Positions 48,601-63,600 of a stretch of DNA of 64,000 nt are shown one piece after another. How positions within the stretch are numbered: the first letter of the stretch is position 1; the number at the start of each line of letters is the position of its first letter. Origin of the DNA: Trichobilharzia regenti (lineage: Eukaryota > Platyhelminthes > Trematoda > Strigeidida > Schistosomatidae); the NCBI GenBank assembly GCA_944472135.2, contig OX235270.1, positions 41,416,352 through 41,480,351 of the forward strand, given 5' to 3'. A program made the translations under genes and the position numbers. Below the pieces are notes generated by a model. That model saw only the letters and a program-made list of their open reading frames with translations. It was not told the DNA's origin and ran no database searches.

Positions 48601-51600
48601 TGGGGGAATATTATTGGCTATTCAAATAGTTGGAATAATAATGATGACCGATAAACCAAAGGTGAGAAAACACTAATGAAAACTCTCTTATTCACATTAT
48701 AAAAGCACTAATAATTTCAACGCAGCAAATCACACAGCTTCATAATGTTGTAAAAGACTGTAATGAGTGTGCCTAAAACAAGCTGTAATTCCAGTTTCTC
48801 TTTGCATAAGAGCCACTTTCTATCTCTGAGATGACAAAAGAGGTAAAACCATTGTTAATACATGTGCTTTTAATAATCCTAGTTATTATATAGCTGTTTT
48901 ATAGTTCTTTGAACAACCCTCAGGTTGACTTTTAAATAAGTTAAGTTAGACGGAAGTGTGATATCTTATATATCATGAATTTGCTTAATTAGAATAAACT
49001 TTTCTTTCAGCAATCACAGTTAGACTGTACAGTAATACCAGTATCGACAAATAAACTGTTAGCACACTATTGGAGATGTGGTTGAGTAACTACAATTCTT
49101 GATTCCAAGTAGCAGGTTGAAGGTCTAAATCTCGCTCTAACCATTTTCAATCTGAGTAACAAGGTAGTTAACTCAGAATTCACACGATGGGATTGACTCA
49201 TAACCTGATACACATAAAAGCTATTCCATTTAACTGCGTTAAAAATCAGTTTTAGGCACTCATCAGTATTCCGTATAAATTGTCTAGAGTGCATGAGTAA
49301 CTGTCTCACTATGAAGAGCCTCGACTGAGATCATCTGATAGTCTCTTCGCTAAACAAAAATGCAAACCTTATTGTGTAATTCACATTAAAATCAAAACAA
49401 ATACGACTGCTAAACACAGATTTCAACAAAAACAAAAGTTCAATAAATAGTCCAAGCGCTCGCCTTGTAAACTTAAAGTCCTACGTCTCATTGCTGGTGG
49501 GGTCGTGGTTGCGAACTGCTTCCAAGTTCCAAAACAGAAAGAAACACACGCCTATCGGTGGTTCTCTAAATGACTTTGGGTCGTTTTCAAAATCTACCTT
49601 GAAACTATACCGACTTTAAGATGACAGATTACTTGAAAAACGTTTTTAGATAATTTTAACACTAAGATTTTAATTTGCAATTAATAGTGTTCTCTGAGCT
49701 GGTTGGTTTAGTTGCGGAGCTTTCGTCGTCTTTTTGGACGACATCTTCAGCGCAGTATTTAGGATAAAGTTAAATGATTTAAATTTCTTCATGAGTGATA
49801 GAATTGCGTCTCCCGCTAACCATCTTTAGATATGTATTGACCGTTTTCTATTGACTTGGATTTTAGACTTTCTTGTCACCTGATTTACTTTTTATAAGTT
49901 GGTATATTTCGTCTATATAAACGTGTCTGTTAATTGCATTTTCGTTTGAGTACCAAAAATGCCAGGGAATTCCTAGAAGCCTGGTACTTAAACGAAAATG
50001 CAACTGACAAACACGTTTATATAGACGAAATATACCAACTTATAAAAAGTAAATCAGGTGACCAGAAAGTCTAAAATCCAAGTCAATAGAAAACTTCATA
50101 CATTTATTCCCCTTAATGAATTTGAACAAAGCAAGAAATACAGTTTTAGCAGAATAAAATGGTACCATCTTTTATTTCGTTGCCTTCTCGTCAGCTGCTT
50201 ACATGGCACTTCTCCCTTCATGAAGAAATTTAAATCATTTATTATTATTATTATTATTGTATCCTAGAGGAACATAGGGCTTCAGCTGCGCACCTCCATT
50301 GACTTCGGTTTTCTGACAACTTTTTCACCCTGCTCCAGGTCTGTCCACATGCTTTCATCTCCTCCTCGCATGACCTCCTCCAAGTCACCCTTGGACGACC
50401 AACTCGCCGCCTCCCTTTCGGGTTCCACTCGAGGGCTTGTCTAGTGATGTCACTTGATGGTTTCCTCAGCGTATGGCCAATCCATCTCCATTTCTTTCTG
50501 CCTATTTGTTTCACAATCGGTTCCTGATTGGTTCGCTCCCAGAGATCCCTGTTGCTGATCTTTTCTGGCCATCTGATCTTGAGTATTGAGCGGAGACAGT
50601 TGTTAATGAAGGTTTGAAGTTTGTTTGAGATGCTCTTTATGACTCGCCAAGTCTCTGATCCGTATAGTAGCACTGACTTCACATTGGAGTTGAAAATCCG
50701 GATCTTATTTTTGATGCTGATTGCTGTTGACCTCCACACAGATTTGAGAGTAATGAAAGCTTGTCTTGCTTTTCCGATTCTGGCTTTGATGTCCTCGTCA
50801 GTTCCGCCTGTAGTTGAGACGATGCTTCCCAGGTAGGTGAAGGAGGTTGTTTCTTTCAGGTTCTTCCCATTTATGCTTATTGTTGTCTGTTGTTGGTGTT
50901 GTTGATGTTGGCTAGGAATCTTCATCATCTCTGTTTTATCTATGTTCACGTGAAGTCCTATCTTTGATGCTTCTTCTGCCAACTTGTTACTTTTCACTTG
51001 CATATCTTCCAGTTTATGGGAAATCAGACATATATCATCGGCGAAATCCAGATCCTCCAAGTCTTTTGTGTCAGTCCATTTTATGCCTGTTCCCTCGTTG
51101 GTTGCCGTTGTCTGTCGCATTATCCAATCAATTGCAATCAGGAAGATCATTGGTGATAGTAGACAGCCTTGCCTCACTCCCGTCCTCACTTCGAAGGCTT
51201 CCGTAAGTTTCCCGTTGTGGATTACTTGGCATGCAGCATTGTCGTATAACTGTTGGATGAGGTGTATAATTGTCGATGGGACCCCGTAGTAGCGAAGTAG
51301 TTTCCAAATGACCTCTCGATCGACGCTGTCGAAGGCCTTTTCAAAGTCGATGAAGTTGAGATAGAGAGGTGACTGCCATTCCAAGCTTTGTTCAATGATG
51401 ATCCGTAGAGTGGCGATTTGATCAATACATGATTTGTTTCTCCTGAATCCAGCCTGTTCCGGACGAAGTTTTTCATCTAGGGCTTGTTTGATTCTCTCCA
51501 GGATGATGCGACTTAGTATCTTGCTTGGAATGGACAGAAGCATAATTCCACGCCAGTTTTTACATTGACTTAAGTCTCCTTTCTTTGGAAGTTTGAATAA

Positions 51601-54600
51601 GTAACTGTTCTTCCAATCCTCGGGTACTTTGCCCTCTTTCCACACCTTCTCCAGTAGTGGTGTCATCAAGTCCGCTGTTGTCTCTGGGTCTATTTTCAAA
51701 GCCTCTGCTGGGATTCCATCTGGTCCCGGTGTTTTCCCAGTTTTAAGCATCTTGATTGCATTCAGGACTTCTGATTTCGTCGGGGGGTCAGTGTTCACTG
51801 GTAGTTCTGCTTCCGTTGTTGGTATTGCTGGACGTGTTGTAGGTGGCGGACGATTTAGAAGTCTTTTGAAGTGTTCAACCCAGTGCTTTCTCTGTTCCAC
51901 CTCTTTGGTGATTGACTTTCCATTGTCGTCCTTTATTGGCTTAATCTGTGTCGAACGTTTGCCCGAAAGGTTCCTAGTTGTTTGGTAGAGTGTGGCGAGG
52001 TCTCCTTTGCCTGCAGCTTGTTCTGCTTCGTTTGCCATGGTTTCATAATATTTTCTTTTGTCTTCCCTGGCACTTTTCTTCACTCTTTTGTTCAGTGTAT
52101 TGTAGCTTGCATTCAGCTCCTGTTTTTGTTGCTCGTCAGTGCACTGGATAATCTTTTGCTTCACTGTCCTTCTCTCTTCTATTAGTTTCCAAGTGTCCGT
52201 AGTGAGCCACTGTTTGTCCTGTCTCTTTTTTCTGCCTAGAATTTCTATGCAGGTTTGGCTCCACACCGTTTTCAAGTTGTTCCAGTGCTTTTCAACGCCG
52301 ACCTCTTCGCTAGTGTTGATTTGTGTCTCGGCTTTGTCCTTTATGCTTGCAATGAAGATGTCCTTTGTAGCCTGGTCCTTCAGCTTTTGAGTGTTGAACT
52401 TGGCTTGTGGTCTATCTGCAGCTCCTGATTCCCTGAAAGCTTTTAATTTGATTTGGATTGTCCCTTGTACGAGATAGTGGTCTGAGCCAACGTCTGCTCC
52501 TCTTCTTGCTTTTGTGTCCAGTAGGCTGCGCCTCCACTTCCTTGAGATTGAGATGAAGTCGATTTGGTTTTTGGTTTGCCCGTCTGGTGACACCCATGTA
52601 GCCTTGTGGATATCTTTGTGCTTGTATACACTGCCACCAATCACCAGTTCGTTGAAGGCGCAGAAGTCGGCGAAGAGTTCTCCGTTTTCATTCATTTCTC
52701 CTAGAGCTTCTCTACCCATGATGAGTTCCCTTCCCGTATTGTCTGGTCCCAGTTTGGCGTTCATGTCTCCCATTAGTATTTTCATGTCGCCAGCTGGAGT
52801 ATTGTCCATTGTTGCCTGTAGTTGCCTGTAGAATTCTTCTTTCTTCTCGAGGTCTGCGTTGTTTGTGGGTGCATAACATTGTATGATTGACACTTTCCTT
52901 CCTTTGGAGTTGAACCTGGCGGTCATTATCCTGGACGAAATCGCCTCCCATTGTATCAGGGCTTTCGTTGCCGTTGGTGACATCATGATAGCCACGCCCT
53001 CGGTGTGCGTGTGGTTATCTTCTGGGTGACCGGAGTAGATCACTGACTCACCTGTTGACAATTTGGTGAGTCCACTCCCATTCCATCTGCTCTCACATAT
53101 TCCCAGCACTTGTATTCCGTATCTTTTCATCTCGTTGGCGATCTGGGCAGCTTTCCAGTCTCGTACATAGTTCGGACGTTCCATGTTCCTACACAGACTT
53201 TTTCTTTTGGTGCAAGGAGGTTCATCATACTGAAGTTTCTGTAGCAATTTTTGTTTACAGGGTGGGGTTGCTAGCCTCACGCCTGAGAAAAGAATGATTA
53301 CATTAAGTAAAAGTTTAGAGAGAAGCAACTTTTTGGGTTGCTCCCCTCAAAATCAGAAAATAACGGACAAACAATGAGAACAACATCAACAAAGGAAACA
53401 GTTCACAGAAAAAAGGGCAAAAAGCGACGACAACTATACAATAAGACAACATGCAATATAGTTCAGTACAGTTAACTAAAATGATATCTTAACCATAAAC
53501 TCACTGACTTGGAGCAACTTGAACATATAAATCCAACAATATATACAATTATAGATGTGTTTATGTTTAAAAATTCCACAAATCCAAACAGTGAGTTATG
53601 TGTATTATCTGTCAATAAGATTGTATTTTTTGGATTCAGTGTTCGAAAGGTTAATAATTGTGATAATTTCCGCAAACTCTTTGCATAAAATTTTACAGTA
53701 ATAAGAGTTTTTATTAATGAGCAAAATGTAGCGTAATAGTCGAAAAGCGCGCGAATCTTAAATCATTTAACTTTATCCTAAATACTGCGCTGAAGATGTC
53801 GTCCAAAAAGACGACGAAAGCTCCGCAACTAAACTAACCAGCTCAGAGAACACTATTAATTGCAAATCATCCACCTGAGTTATAAATCTTCTCTATTACT
53901 AAGCTTTTAACCCTGCTGGCAATAAACATAGTCCAAATATAGCATTTCTCAACTGCTGGAACTATATGCATACATATTTTTCAATAATAAATAAATAAGT
54001 ACCTTTCGTTTTAGACAAAGTGAGATTATTTACTTAAAAACACAAAATAGTTTTTAAAATTTTCCTAATTTTCAGCATGTATGACACAGTTTATAATTGA
54101 TTCATATGATAAATAAGTCAGTTAATCGTGAGGATTTATCTTCCTGTGTAACTGTGATATACAAGCCATTAGAAATGTCTGATAAAAATGAGACTTTAGT
54201 TATCAAAACTCATTTGGACCGCAAATATCTTTTTCTGTAGAGAATATGTATTGGAACTTCTCACACCTTACACAATAGGCCCTTAAGATGAAAAACTTGG
54301 AAAGAGGGTAATTTTTGGTATCTTAGCGACTGATTCTTTATTCAATTTTCTTTTTTAATTTGTGAAAATCATTTTCAGTGATATAAGTAAAGCCATTATA
54401 TGATATCCACCATTGTCTTTTATTGTTTTTAGAAGAAAAATATTGAGGTGTCAATTCATGATCTCAAATGTTCAGATGGATTAGTAAGCTATTGCATAAA
54501 AATTTAATTTGAACATAAGTTATACTGCTTCTTTTCGACTTATTATGTAACCGTGTAAATTTCATTTATGGGGCTTAACAGTGAAACTGTTCTCTTCAAA

Positions 54601-57600
54601 GTAAAACAAGAATACTAATTGAATAATTTTGTAACAGCAAAAAGCAAAACACTGGAACCAAGGTATATTTTTCATTGATCAAACCGCTGTTTATATTTAT
54701 ACAGTTTATATTCGCTAACCAATCATTCAGCGTATGATTTGGCCTTACATTAGACGACCTGAAATAGAATGTTCAAATATACATAGTATTCTGTTGTTAC
54801 TGCCGAAGTGAACTGCAGGAATATGTAAGAATCGTATTCCGTTGGCACACATTGCTATATCACAACACCACAATGTAAATGTTTTGTGAAATGGCTAAAT
54901 AAGATCCATATAGAGTTGAAAAATAACAGTCTCAACATTATCTGTTAAAATGTTTAGACAAATTTCTTAGAGAAGACAAAAGATTCCACATATTTAGATC
55001 CAACTCAGCTGAAACCTTCACCACGAAACTTATTTAACCTTAAATTGTAAAATAATGATCAAGTCATAGTTAAAGTAGCAAAGTAACATCATTTATTTTA
55101 GAAAAATATAGTAATTAAGAAATTTCCATTCAGCCAAGGTTTTCTATTCAGTAACAGTCTAATCTCTAAGATAACTGTACTATTTAAGATGATGAACTTA
55201 GTGTAAGCTGAGCACATTTCAACTTCTAGAAGTTCCTAATAATTTTCCAAATAGAAGAAGTTCTGCCCTGCATCAAATGGACATACACACAATGATCAAC
55301 TTGTGAGGGATGTTAGGTGAAATAAATACAGTCAATATATATTTTTGAGTTTTCATTTCCATGCGCACCTTTAATGAAGAGGACTGTCAACTTAGTAATG
55401 AACATTTCAGTTACTGATAAATAAGGAAGTTTCATACATTTATTCCCCCTTAATGAATTTGAACAAAGCAAGAACTACAGTTTTAGCAGAAAAAAAATGG
55501 TAACATCTTTTGCTGAAGCCATTTCCATCAAGCGCCTGAAACCTGATTTATGCGTTCAGAAAGAAGCGGTTATCAGTCTTTCTTTGCCCTGGTAACTGGA
55601 TATTTTTCATTTCTCTTTCTTCCAAATGCGAAATGCTAAAAGTTTCTATTGTGTATGATTATTATTATTGTTCGGAATAGTGTTTAATATTGCATATTTA
55701 TATATGTATATATTATTAGCATATGCGTATGCTGATCGATTGATTTTTGTTTAAAATGAACTCTGTGCAAGTATGTCAAAATTGTTTTTGTAGATATTTT
55801 TAATAATGTCTTTGCCCTGTAAGCAGATGACGAGAAGGCAACGAAATAAGCAATGGTGGTGCCATTTTATTTTGCTAAAACTGTAGTTCTTGCTTTGTTC
55901 AAATAAGGAAGTGATAAGTTTTAGTAATAAAAACTTCAGAACAATTATCAGTAATCAAAGGATTATGCTTATTATGATTGTGTAACTAATTTTAACAGCA
56001 CAAAGAAGATTAGACTACGCATTAGATTTAATTAACAAACATTGAAGTAAATTACGTCACGTACCTATATTAGTTAAAGAACTACTGAAAACCATGGCAT
56101 AGTGAGCGGCTGTTCAGTCCTAGTTTAAGACTTTTCAGCAGTGCTCGCTTATGATTTCATCGAGGACCTAGGACCTGCAGGTGTGGTAAAGAGGTGAACA
56201 CTTCTGATGGATCCCAAACCAAGATGAGACGACTGTCAAGTACTCCTTGGTTTTGAGTGGTTCTCTAACCGATATCGGTTCTCTGCAAAGTAATACTTTA
56301 AAAAAACCAACTAATAAATTTGACTATTTTTAATTCCATGATAATCATTTGAAGGCTTATCACTTGTATTATTTTTTTTTCATTCATTTTTTCTCAACAG
56401 TATGAACCTGTGCCTGTAAATAATGAGTAAGCAAACAGAAAATGTTTTAGAAGAGTGAAACATTTTTTAGAAGTTCATTTATCTAATAATCAAATAACGT
56501 TATACCGTAAGTCAGTTTTTGTCAATGATCACTGAAATTCTAAAAGATATGGACGTAGAATTCAACCTGAATGCAGACTCATTCTAATCAATGTCCACCT
56601 GATCATAAGCAGAATAGGATAAAAAACAAATATACTGATAGACTGAAAATAAATAGCCTAAAATTTTATTATGTAGATAATGAATTATATAGCAACATAT
56701 TCTTTAACTACCACTGGTAAACACATTTTACTGATTAGTGCTTTTCATTAGAATCATAACACATTAATCACAGTGAAAACTTCAGTCGCCTATTTGGTTA
56801 TTTAGAATTCGAATACCTACTGATATATTATATATATATATTATATAAGTGAGTTAAATGTTCCACCTGTGAAATTTACTTGTTTCAGTCATAGGTGATA
56901 GGATCTAAAAGAGTCACTGATGAAATAGAAGTTGGTGCCTCTAAGTAACATTTATTGGAAATGACATTTCGAGGAAGAACATTCTGATAGTAGGGACAAT
57001 AAAATATGTCCGGTCAAATTCTCTGTTCACTCTTTTGTGAGTTTCTTTCACTGGTAAAAACGATTTGTAGAAGTTAGGCCATGAATAAAGTAATCGAATG
57101 TAAGGACCCGTCACTGTTGAACAGTGTAGTGCACGCTTGAATACACAAAAGTACACCGATTCGGAAGGTCTATATGATGGAAGTTAACAGGCACAAAAAT
57201 TAGATTATAGACTCTTAGTTGATGCCTTTAATTAATGACACTCTCTAAAAATCCTGAGTATTAGCGCATTTTTGTTAAAGCATTAAAATACGTTTCTTGA
57301 ATGACAAAGATTATGAAACTACATAGTTTTGATCAGGCAACCGAAGCCGTTTGGAAATCATTTTTAGAAACTACTCCAAATCTCTAAATACGAGATCATA
57401 CGTGTCCTGGATCCCACTGCTAGTGACCTTAAGTGAAAAAAAATTAAATAATTGTCAAAGCGTTCATGCCACACGCCGATAAACCAACGGAGAGCGATCA
57501 TTTCTCTCCATTAAAGGAAAACAACGGGAAATCCAAAGTTTCAGTGAATAGGCTGCATTTTATCTAAGAGTAACGAAGAATGCAGAAATAGTTTTAATGA

Positions 57601-60600
57601 ATTTTTATGGATTCCGTTCAGCTAATGAAGGAAATTCATATAAAACTGTGAACATTCTTGACTAACAGTCCAAATATGAGAAATCTTCATCTTAGTGTTA
57701 TATTCATAGAATTTCACAATCTACAGGTGTATCTAATTTGAAGGAATAAAACAGACACACTCATATGCGCCAATTATACAGTGATAATCCCTCAAGTAAG
57801 CTGTCGACAGAGTTCTTGTTTTGTCTTTGCTATCAAATGGCTAAATCAAGGCTGACAATGGTATACTATCACTGTTTTCCAAAAATGGCAAGTTTCCTTT
57901 TATGAACACCGCCTAGAAAGAAATTCTGGATACTGTTGTTTGTGGGAAGATAAACATGAATTGTCATGACAGATTACAACTAAACCCATAAAACCTATTA
58001 TATGATTAGTTTGTGACTCAGGAATTTTCACAAGAAACTTTTTATTTCACCGCTGCAACTAGAACTTCAGTAATATCTTTGTAGTAGCTGCTTTCATACA
58101 CTAGACTACTGTATTAAAGTGGAGATTTATTTGATGCAGTATATATTTTACTGCTATCAGGAAATGTTGTAGTTTAAATTGTCTGTCCATTCACTGAAAA
58201 CTAACAAATTCTTTAATTCTAGAGTCGCATTAGCTTTGTTACTGAATATTTCTGCGACCTCAGTTGCCAAAGTTGGTAGGAACTTCTAAATAATGCATTT
58301 TAGTGAATTTATCGATATTTAAAAAATTATTCATTAACTCATCAATTTATAATGCAAATACTGGTCCGTAATATTTGTTTTTCTTTGAAAAGGGTAATTA
58401 ATATACGACCAATGGAAGCACTGAAACGAAGAGAATTCTATCTTTTGTGGATTATTGTTTTTTGTTCCGGTATACCGTTAACATCGCTAGCAACCGTTTT
58501 TAAGGTCAGAAACTTTTCCATAACCCATCGGATAATTTCATATGTATTTTTAATGCAATTAAAACAGTGAATAATCTAATAGTACTTTCAAGGAAACTAA
58601 CTTAGTCCTTATTGATAGTGACCATTCGAGTAACGCTAAAATCGTTGTTTATGAATTTGAGAAGTTTAAATGACAGATTTGCAGAATTGTAAAAGTTTTA
58701 ATATGAAAAGTCTTATGAGCTGAATGTGATTTCTTCCCTATATCGCATTTGATGAACATTGTATGAAAACAAAACACTTATTTTTCGTTGGTTTCATTCT
58801 TCTCTCTATAACGTATTCAACATAAAAATGTAATATGCAACAGTGTCATATCAAAAACAGTGATTAAGTCACCCATGTTTGAGCATTCTAGTTTCACAAG
58901 CAAATCGGAGCGTAGAGTAGAAGTGACTACTGTGCAACGACGAAAATTTTATAATGCAATTAAGCAGTATAGCTAGTGTCACTGTTAAATATTAGTGATA
59001 TTTTATTTACTGCGTCTTTGGCTAAGCATGATTTTCCTTGGATGCAAGTCACAACAAGAGCACACCTATAGCTGATGGTATTCTATCAGTACTTTTCGTA
59101 CACCCCTCCAAAGCATCTGAGATACGACCAGCTTCATCATCACGCTTTCAAAGCAAAGTTTTACTATGACTTTTTTTGTTTTTTTTTCCTTCACGTTCCC
59201 CAGTGAAACATGGGGCTTCAAGCTAGTGGCTTGAAGTTTCTGTAGCAATGTTTACTTTTACAGGATGGGGTTACTGGCCTCATGCCCAACCTTTCCTCTT
59301 CACCAGGATTATTTCTGGCTCAGTGAAGTAAAGGAGTGCATCTGTGGCCGGGGATCGAACCCCAAACCACGTGCATGGTCGGCGAGTGTCCTAACCACTA
59401 TACCACCGACGCACTTTTACTATAGTAGTCTGCGATAATGAATTAAGAGAAAAGTTTCGTACTTCATATACGAAAAATTAAGCTTCTAAAATTCTACTTA
59501 CAATGAAAGTCTATTTTTTGGTGTTTGTTAGCATAAAAGATAAATCGAACTGATGGTATAAATCATGTCACTAAACAGTTCAAAAAATACAGCATTATAA
59601 CTGAACTCGATTTTAGATACATTTATTTAAGTGTGTATTTAGTGTAACTGCCTAACATCATGTTTTGTGCTGTAAGCCGATAAATTTCTTTGTTGTACTA
59701 TAAAGAAAACCTTTTTATCTGCAAATGAATCATATATTGCCTAACTGTCACGAAAAACTTTATGATCGAATTACATTTTGCAATAATAACGATTTAAAGT
59801 CAGTGAAACAAACAGTTACATGTTGTGTATTCATATTTCAAAAGTTTATGGTCCTTACAGTACCGCAGGAAGTTGAGGTTTCTATGTCGCTATATGTTTC
59901 TATCTGGTGTACAAATTAAACTGTAACACAAGAGATTAAAACCTAGCTGGTATTGTGGTATTATTAAAAATCAGTCAGTTTTTATTGTTAGACAGTTTTA
60001 ACCTGATTAGATTGAGTCTCATGGATTTTTTTTCATAAATTTGTCATACTCTATATTTACACAGTTGATTTTTGTTTCAAGTAATAAACTGCTAAACAAA
60101 CTTAAACTAAAATTCCACATATTTTAAATTGTACACCTAGAGTGAACTTTGTAACTAGGTATGTATAAATGTCTGGTTAATGATAAAGCTAACAAATGGT
60201 AGACATTTGGAGGATTGTACTGGTAAAAATTATCATAGAAAAATTTACCAGAAGAATGCAGAATAATTATTTAAACTTCAGAAAATTTAGAATCATTTAA
60301 TTGTTCACATTATCAATATCGAATGATGAAAAACTGAAGTTATGAAATCGGTATGTAGGCAGAGTTTACTTTGTAAGTAAAATTGTTAGGTCACTTAAAG
60401 TAGCACTGAAATAATCAATTTGATTAACGAATATATTTCGCTAGTTTATGAGAACTTCATGTACTTCAAGCAACCATTAAGGAAGCATTATTCACCATAA
60501 CATTGAGTAACTGGAAAGAACTACCAGTTTTATATTCGAAAATCCTTTCAGTTAGTCAGTAATTCAACTCTCCTTAAAGCGGGAATAGGGACTGAATGGA

Positions 60601-63600
60601 GTTGAAACTGAAGTCAAGCAGTTAAAATATGCTTAAAAAGTCAGGGAGTTCTACGTAATTGATGCATTTGTAAGCAATTCACCATTTCCCAGATTTAATT
60701 GTCATTTTGTCTGTAGACATTCTAGACTTATGTTTCTTTGAATGGAACCTGGACAGAAATGGGTGTTGAAACTACCAAATACCATTTTGAAAGAAATCAC
60801 ATTCATCATATACTCATTTATTCTGTCGGTAAAATTCCCTATGGATTCTTGTTAGAGTGATGTCTGCCATAAGTAAAAGAAATATGATTTATTAAAATAG
60901 ATCCCTACATCTGTTAAAAATAAATTCTTTAGATTATCAAATTAGGTGTTATTTGTTTTTTTATGAAGAATGCCCCTTTGAAGTTAACCTCTGCACATGA
61001 TCCTGATTAATTATGGCGACATTAGGGTAGTTAGAACTTTTGTTGTATTCTGTAAGGATATATAGAGAGCATTATCACGACTCACTAGTTTAGCAAAATG
61101 AAGTATGAAGAAGAAATATGAAAACAGTGAAGTTAGTGAAGTATTCAAGTAGAGAAATAAACTTCAAACCTAATATCGTCATATTATAAGCGTCCTAGTA
61201 CTACACACTTCTAAGCCATTAGTCGTCCTTTTGTTGTTAAGATATTCAAATAATTTGTGGCAATTTTTAACCTGGTTTATGTGATTGACCCAATAATATT
61301 TTGAATGATATGAACCACTTTTACCAAAGCTAAACAACTCTACATAACAAGAACAATAATATCTTGACAGAAAAAAAAACTACTGCCTATTTGATCATAA
61401 AGCGTCGGTGGTATAGTGGTTAGGACACTCGCCGACCATGCACGTGGTCTGGGTTTCGATCCCCGACCACAGATGCACTCCTTTACTTCACTGAGCCAGA
61501 AATAATCCTGGTGAAGAGGTAAGGTTGGGCATGAGGCTAGCAACCCCATCCTGTAAAAGTAAACATTGCTACAGAAACTTCAAGCCACTAGCTTGAAGCC
61601 CCATGTTTCACTAGGGAACGTGAAGGAAAAAGAAATTCGATCATAGATGGCGCTCAATGGATATAATCAAACTCCGTTTTGTAATTTAATTGGTGTAGAA
61701 ATCTTTAACCCTAACAATCATTACATCTAAGATTTTGAATCACTTGCTGTTAATTTTGTAAATTTATTTCAGCTTTTTGGTAAAGCTCATATTAATGATG
61801 ATAGATTTTTATCACTTATGGGTGTCTTGTCGTCTGTTTTCAATGCTGCTGGACGCGCTTTTTGGGGGACTATCACTGATCGCATTTCATTCAAGGTTAG
61901 TAGCTTAATTGTCTGTAGTATTTGGAAGATCTGAATATCCGTGTGGATCAAATTCAAAAGGTACAGGGAGTTACTTGCCTAGATTATCTTACAGTTTTCT
62001 CAGTGACTTACAATTTACTGTTGACGTTAGTAATACTTTTATCATACATTATGTATTAAATACCTTAAAGTCAAAATGAACTCTGGTTGCAACTTCCAGC
62101 ACTACTTTAAATTTTTTAAAACCAAAAACACTGGAATCTAATTTTAAGAGTAGTAAAAAAGCTAAATGTAGTGAACCAAAAAAATGTCTTCCAGTGGCTT
62201 AAATGAGTCTTTACTAAGAGTAACTTGGAAGAGTGTAGAATGACATAAGCGATAATTTTAAACACAAATAGAAGAAGAATATTGCAGTGAGTGATCTTTG
62301 GAAATATCGATTAAAACAAGAAAAGAAATAGTAAGTTTAGATACTAAAAGTAATTGCATAATGATTTCTATGGTTATAGGAAAGATGAAGGTTTGACATA
62401 ATTTACTGTATGCATACTGTTGGATTAAACTTCTAGATCCTTTTTAATGCTGCTATGACGAGATGTCTTTATATTCTCCCTTAAGAGGGCTGATTGAAAT
62501 TGCAATTGCAGGAGTTCAAAGGAATTCTCATATTAGGCTGGTTATTTAGGGTACACGTTGGTTCTCCCTAACCAACTAGAATGGTTAGGGTTTGCGAGTA
62601 AATATTGACAAGTGAAAGTATGATACTTTAAAAGTGAATGCATAAGTAGCGTTCTAAATAACGGCCGAATCTGTTTTGCTGCAAAATATTATTCGAAAGC
62701 TGACAGCAAAATCTGCATAACTGAGGGATTTTGAAACATGCTTTGGGGGAATTCCTACTACGATGTAAATTATTAGAAATTAAGCGGTAAAATATATTAC
62801 GGGCTTTATAGACGTCTTCAGCTGCATTGTTTGTTCGTCTTATGTAATTTTTGTGTTGTCACGTCTCTTAGTCGAGTTGTTGCCATACTTTTGAACAGAA
62901 ACGAAGTGAGAAGTAGGGTCACATTCTACCTATAGAGTAAGGCTGTTGATTGAGTAGCCATCACTGAAGGTATAAAGCAATTCTTAGAAATTCGAATTTG
63001 TATCACCAATAATGAAAGCATCTTCAATGTATCCTCTTGTAGAAAAGAAGTTTATTGCTTGTTGTTTTCTAGGCTTGCAGAGGTCATAACCGAAGCAGAT
63101 GACATCAGAAAGATATAGGATACTGAGTGGCAGTATGTCTCTCAGTCACTAGATATTACTTAAACTGACCAAAATATTAATCATATACAAAACAAATCTG
63201 GACTCATCAGTCAAACATTTCAAAAAATACAACTGATAGAAAAGGAAGAAGAAAATAAACAATCTCTCTTAGTAGATGTTTTCATCAACAGATATAATAA
63301 TGGAAACTTTCGAAATAACGTGTAGGCAAAAGCTACTTGTACCGATCAGATTTTAAACTACAATATTTACCATACGAAAATCGAAAGAAAACTGGAAAGA
63401 AAGAATTATTATCTCCACAGTAGAAGAAACAGTGACACGGTTACCATGAGTTAGTAAGTGAATTAGCTTACTTTAAACCAATGACATTTTAGAAACAGCC
63501 AAGTGATTACTTTACCCATTTGACATTAAAGTTACATATGAGTCAGTCAGATCACTATAAAATTCACTGTTCAAGGTGGAAAAGCCATCGCCTAAAGGAA

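Noticed and set aside
51629..52390. Plus-strand ORFs inside the RTE element
   Set aside because: Shadows of the long minus-strand polyprotein.
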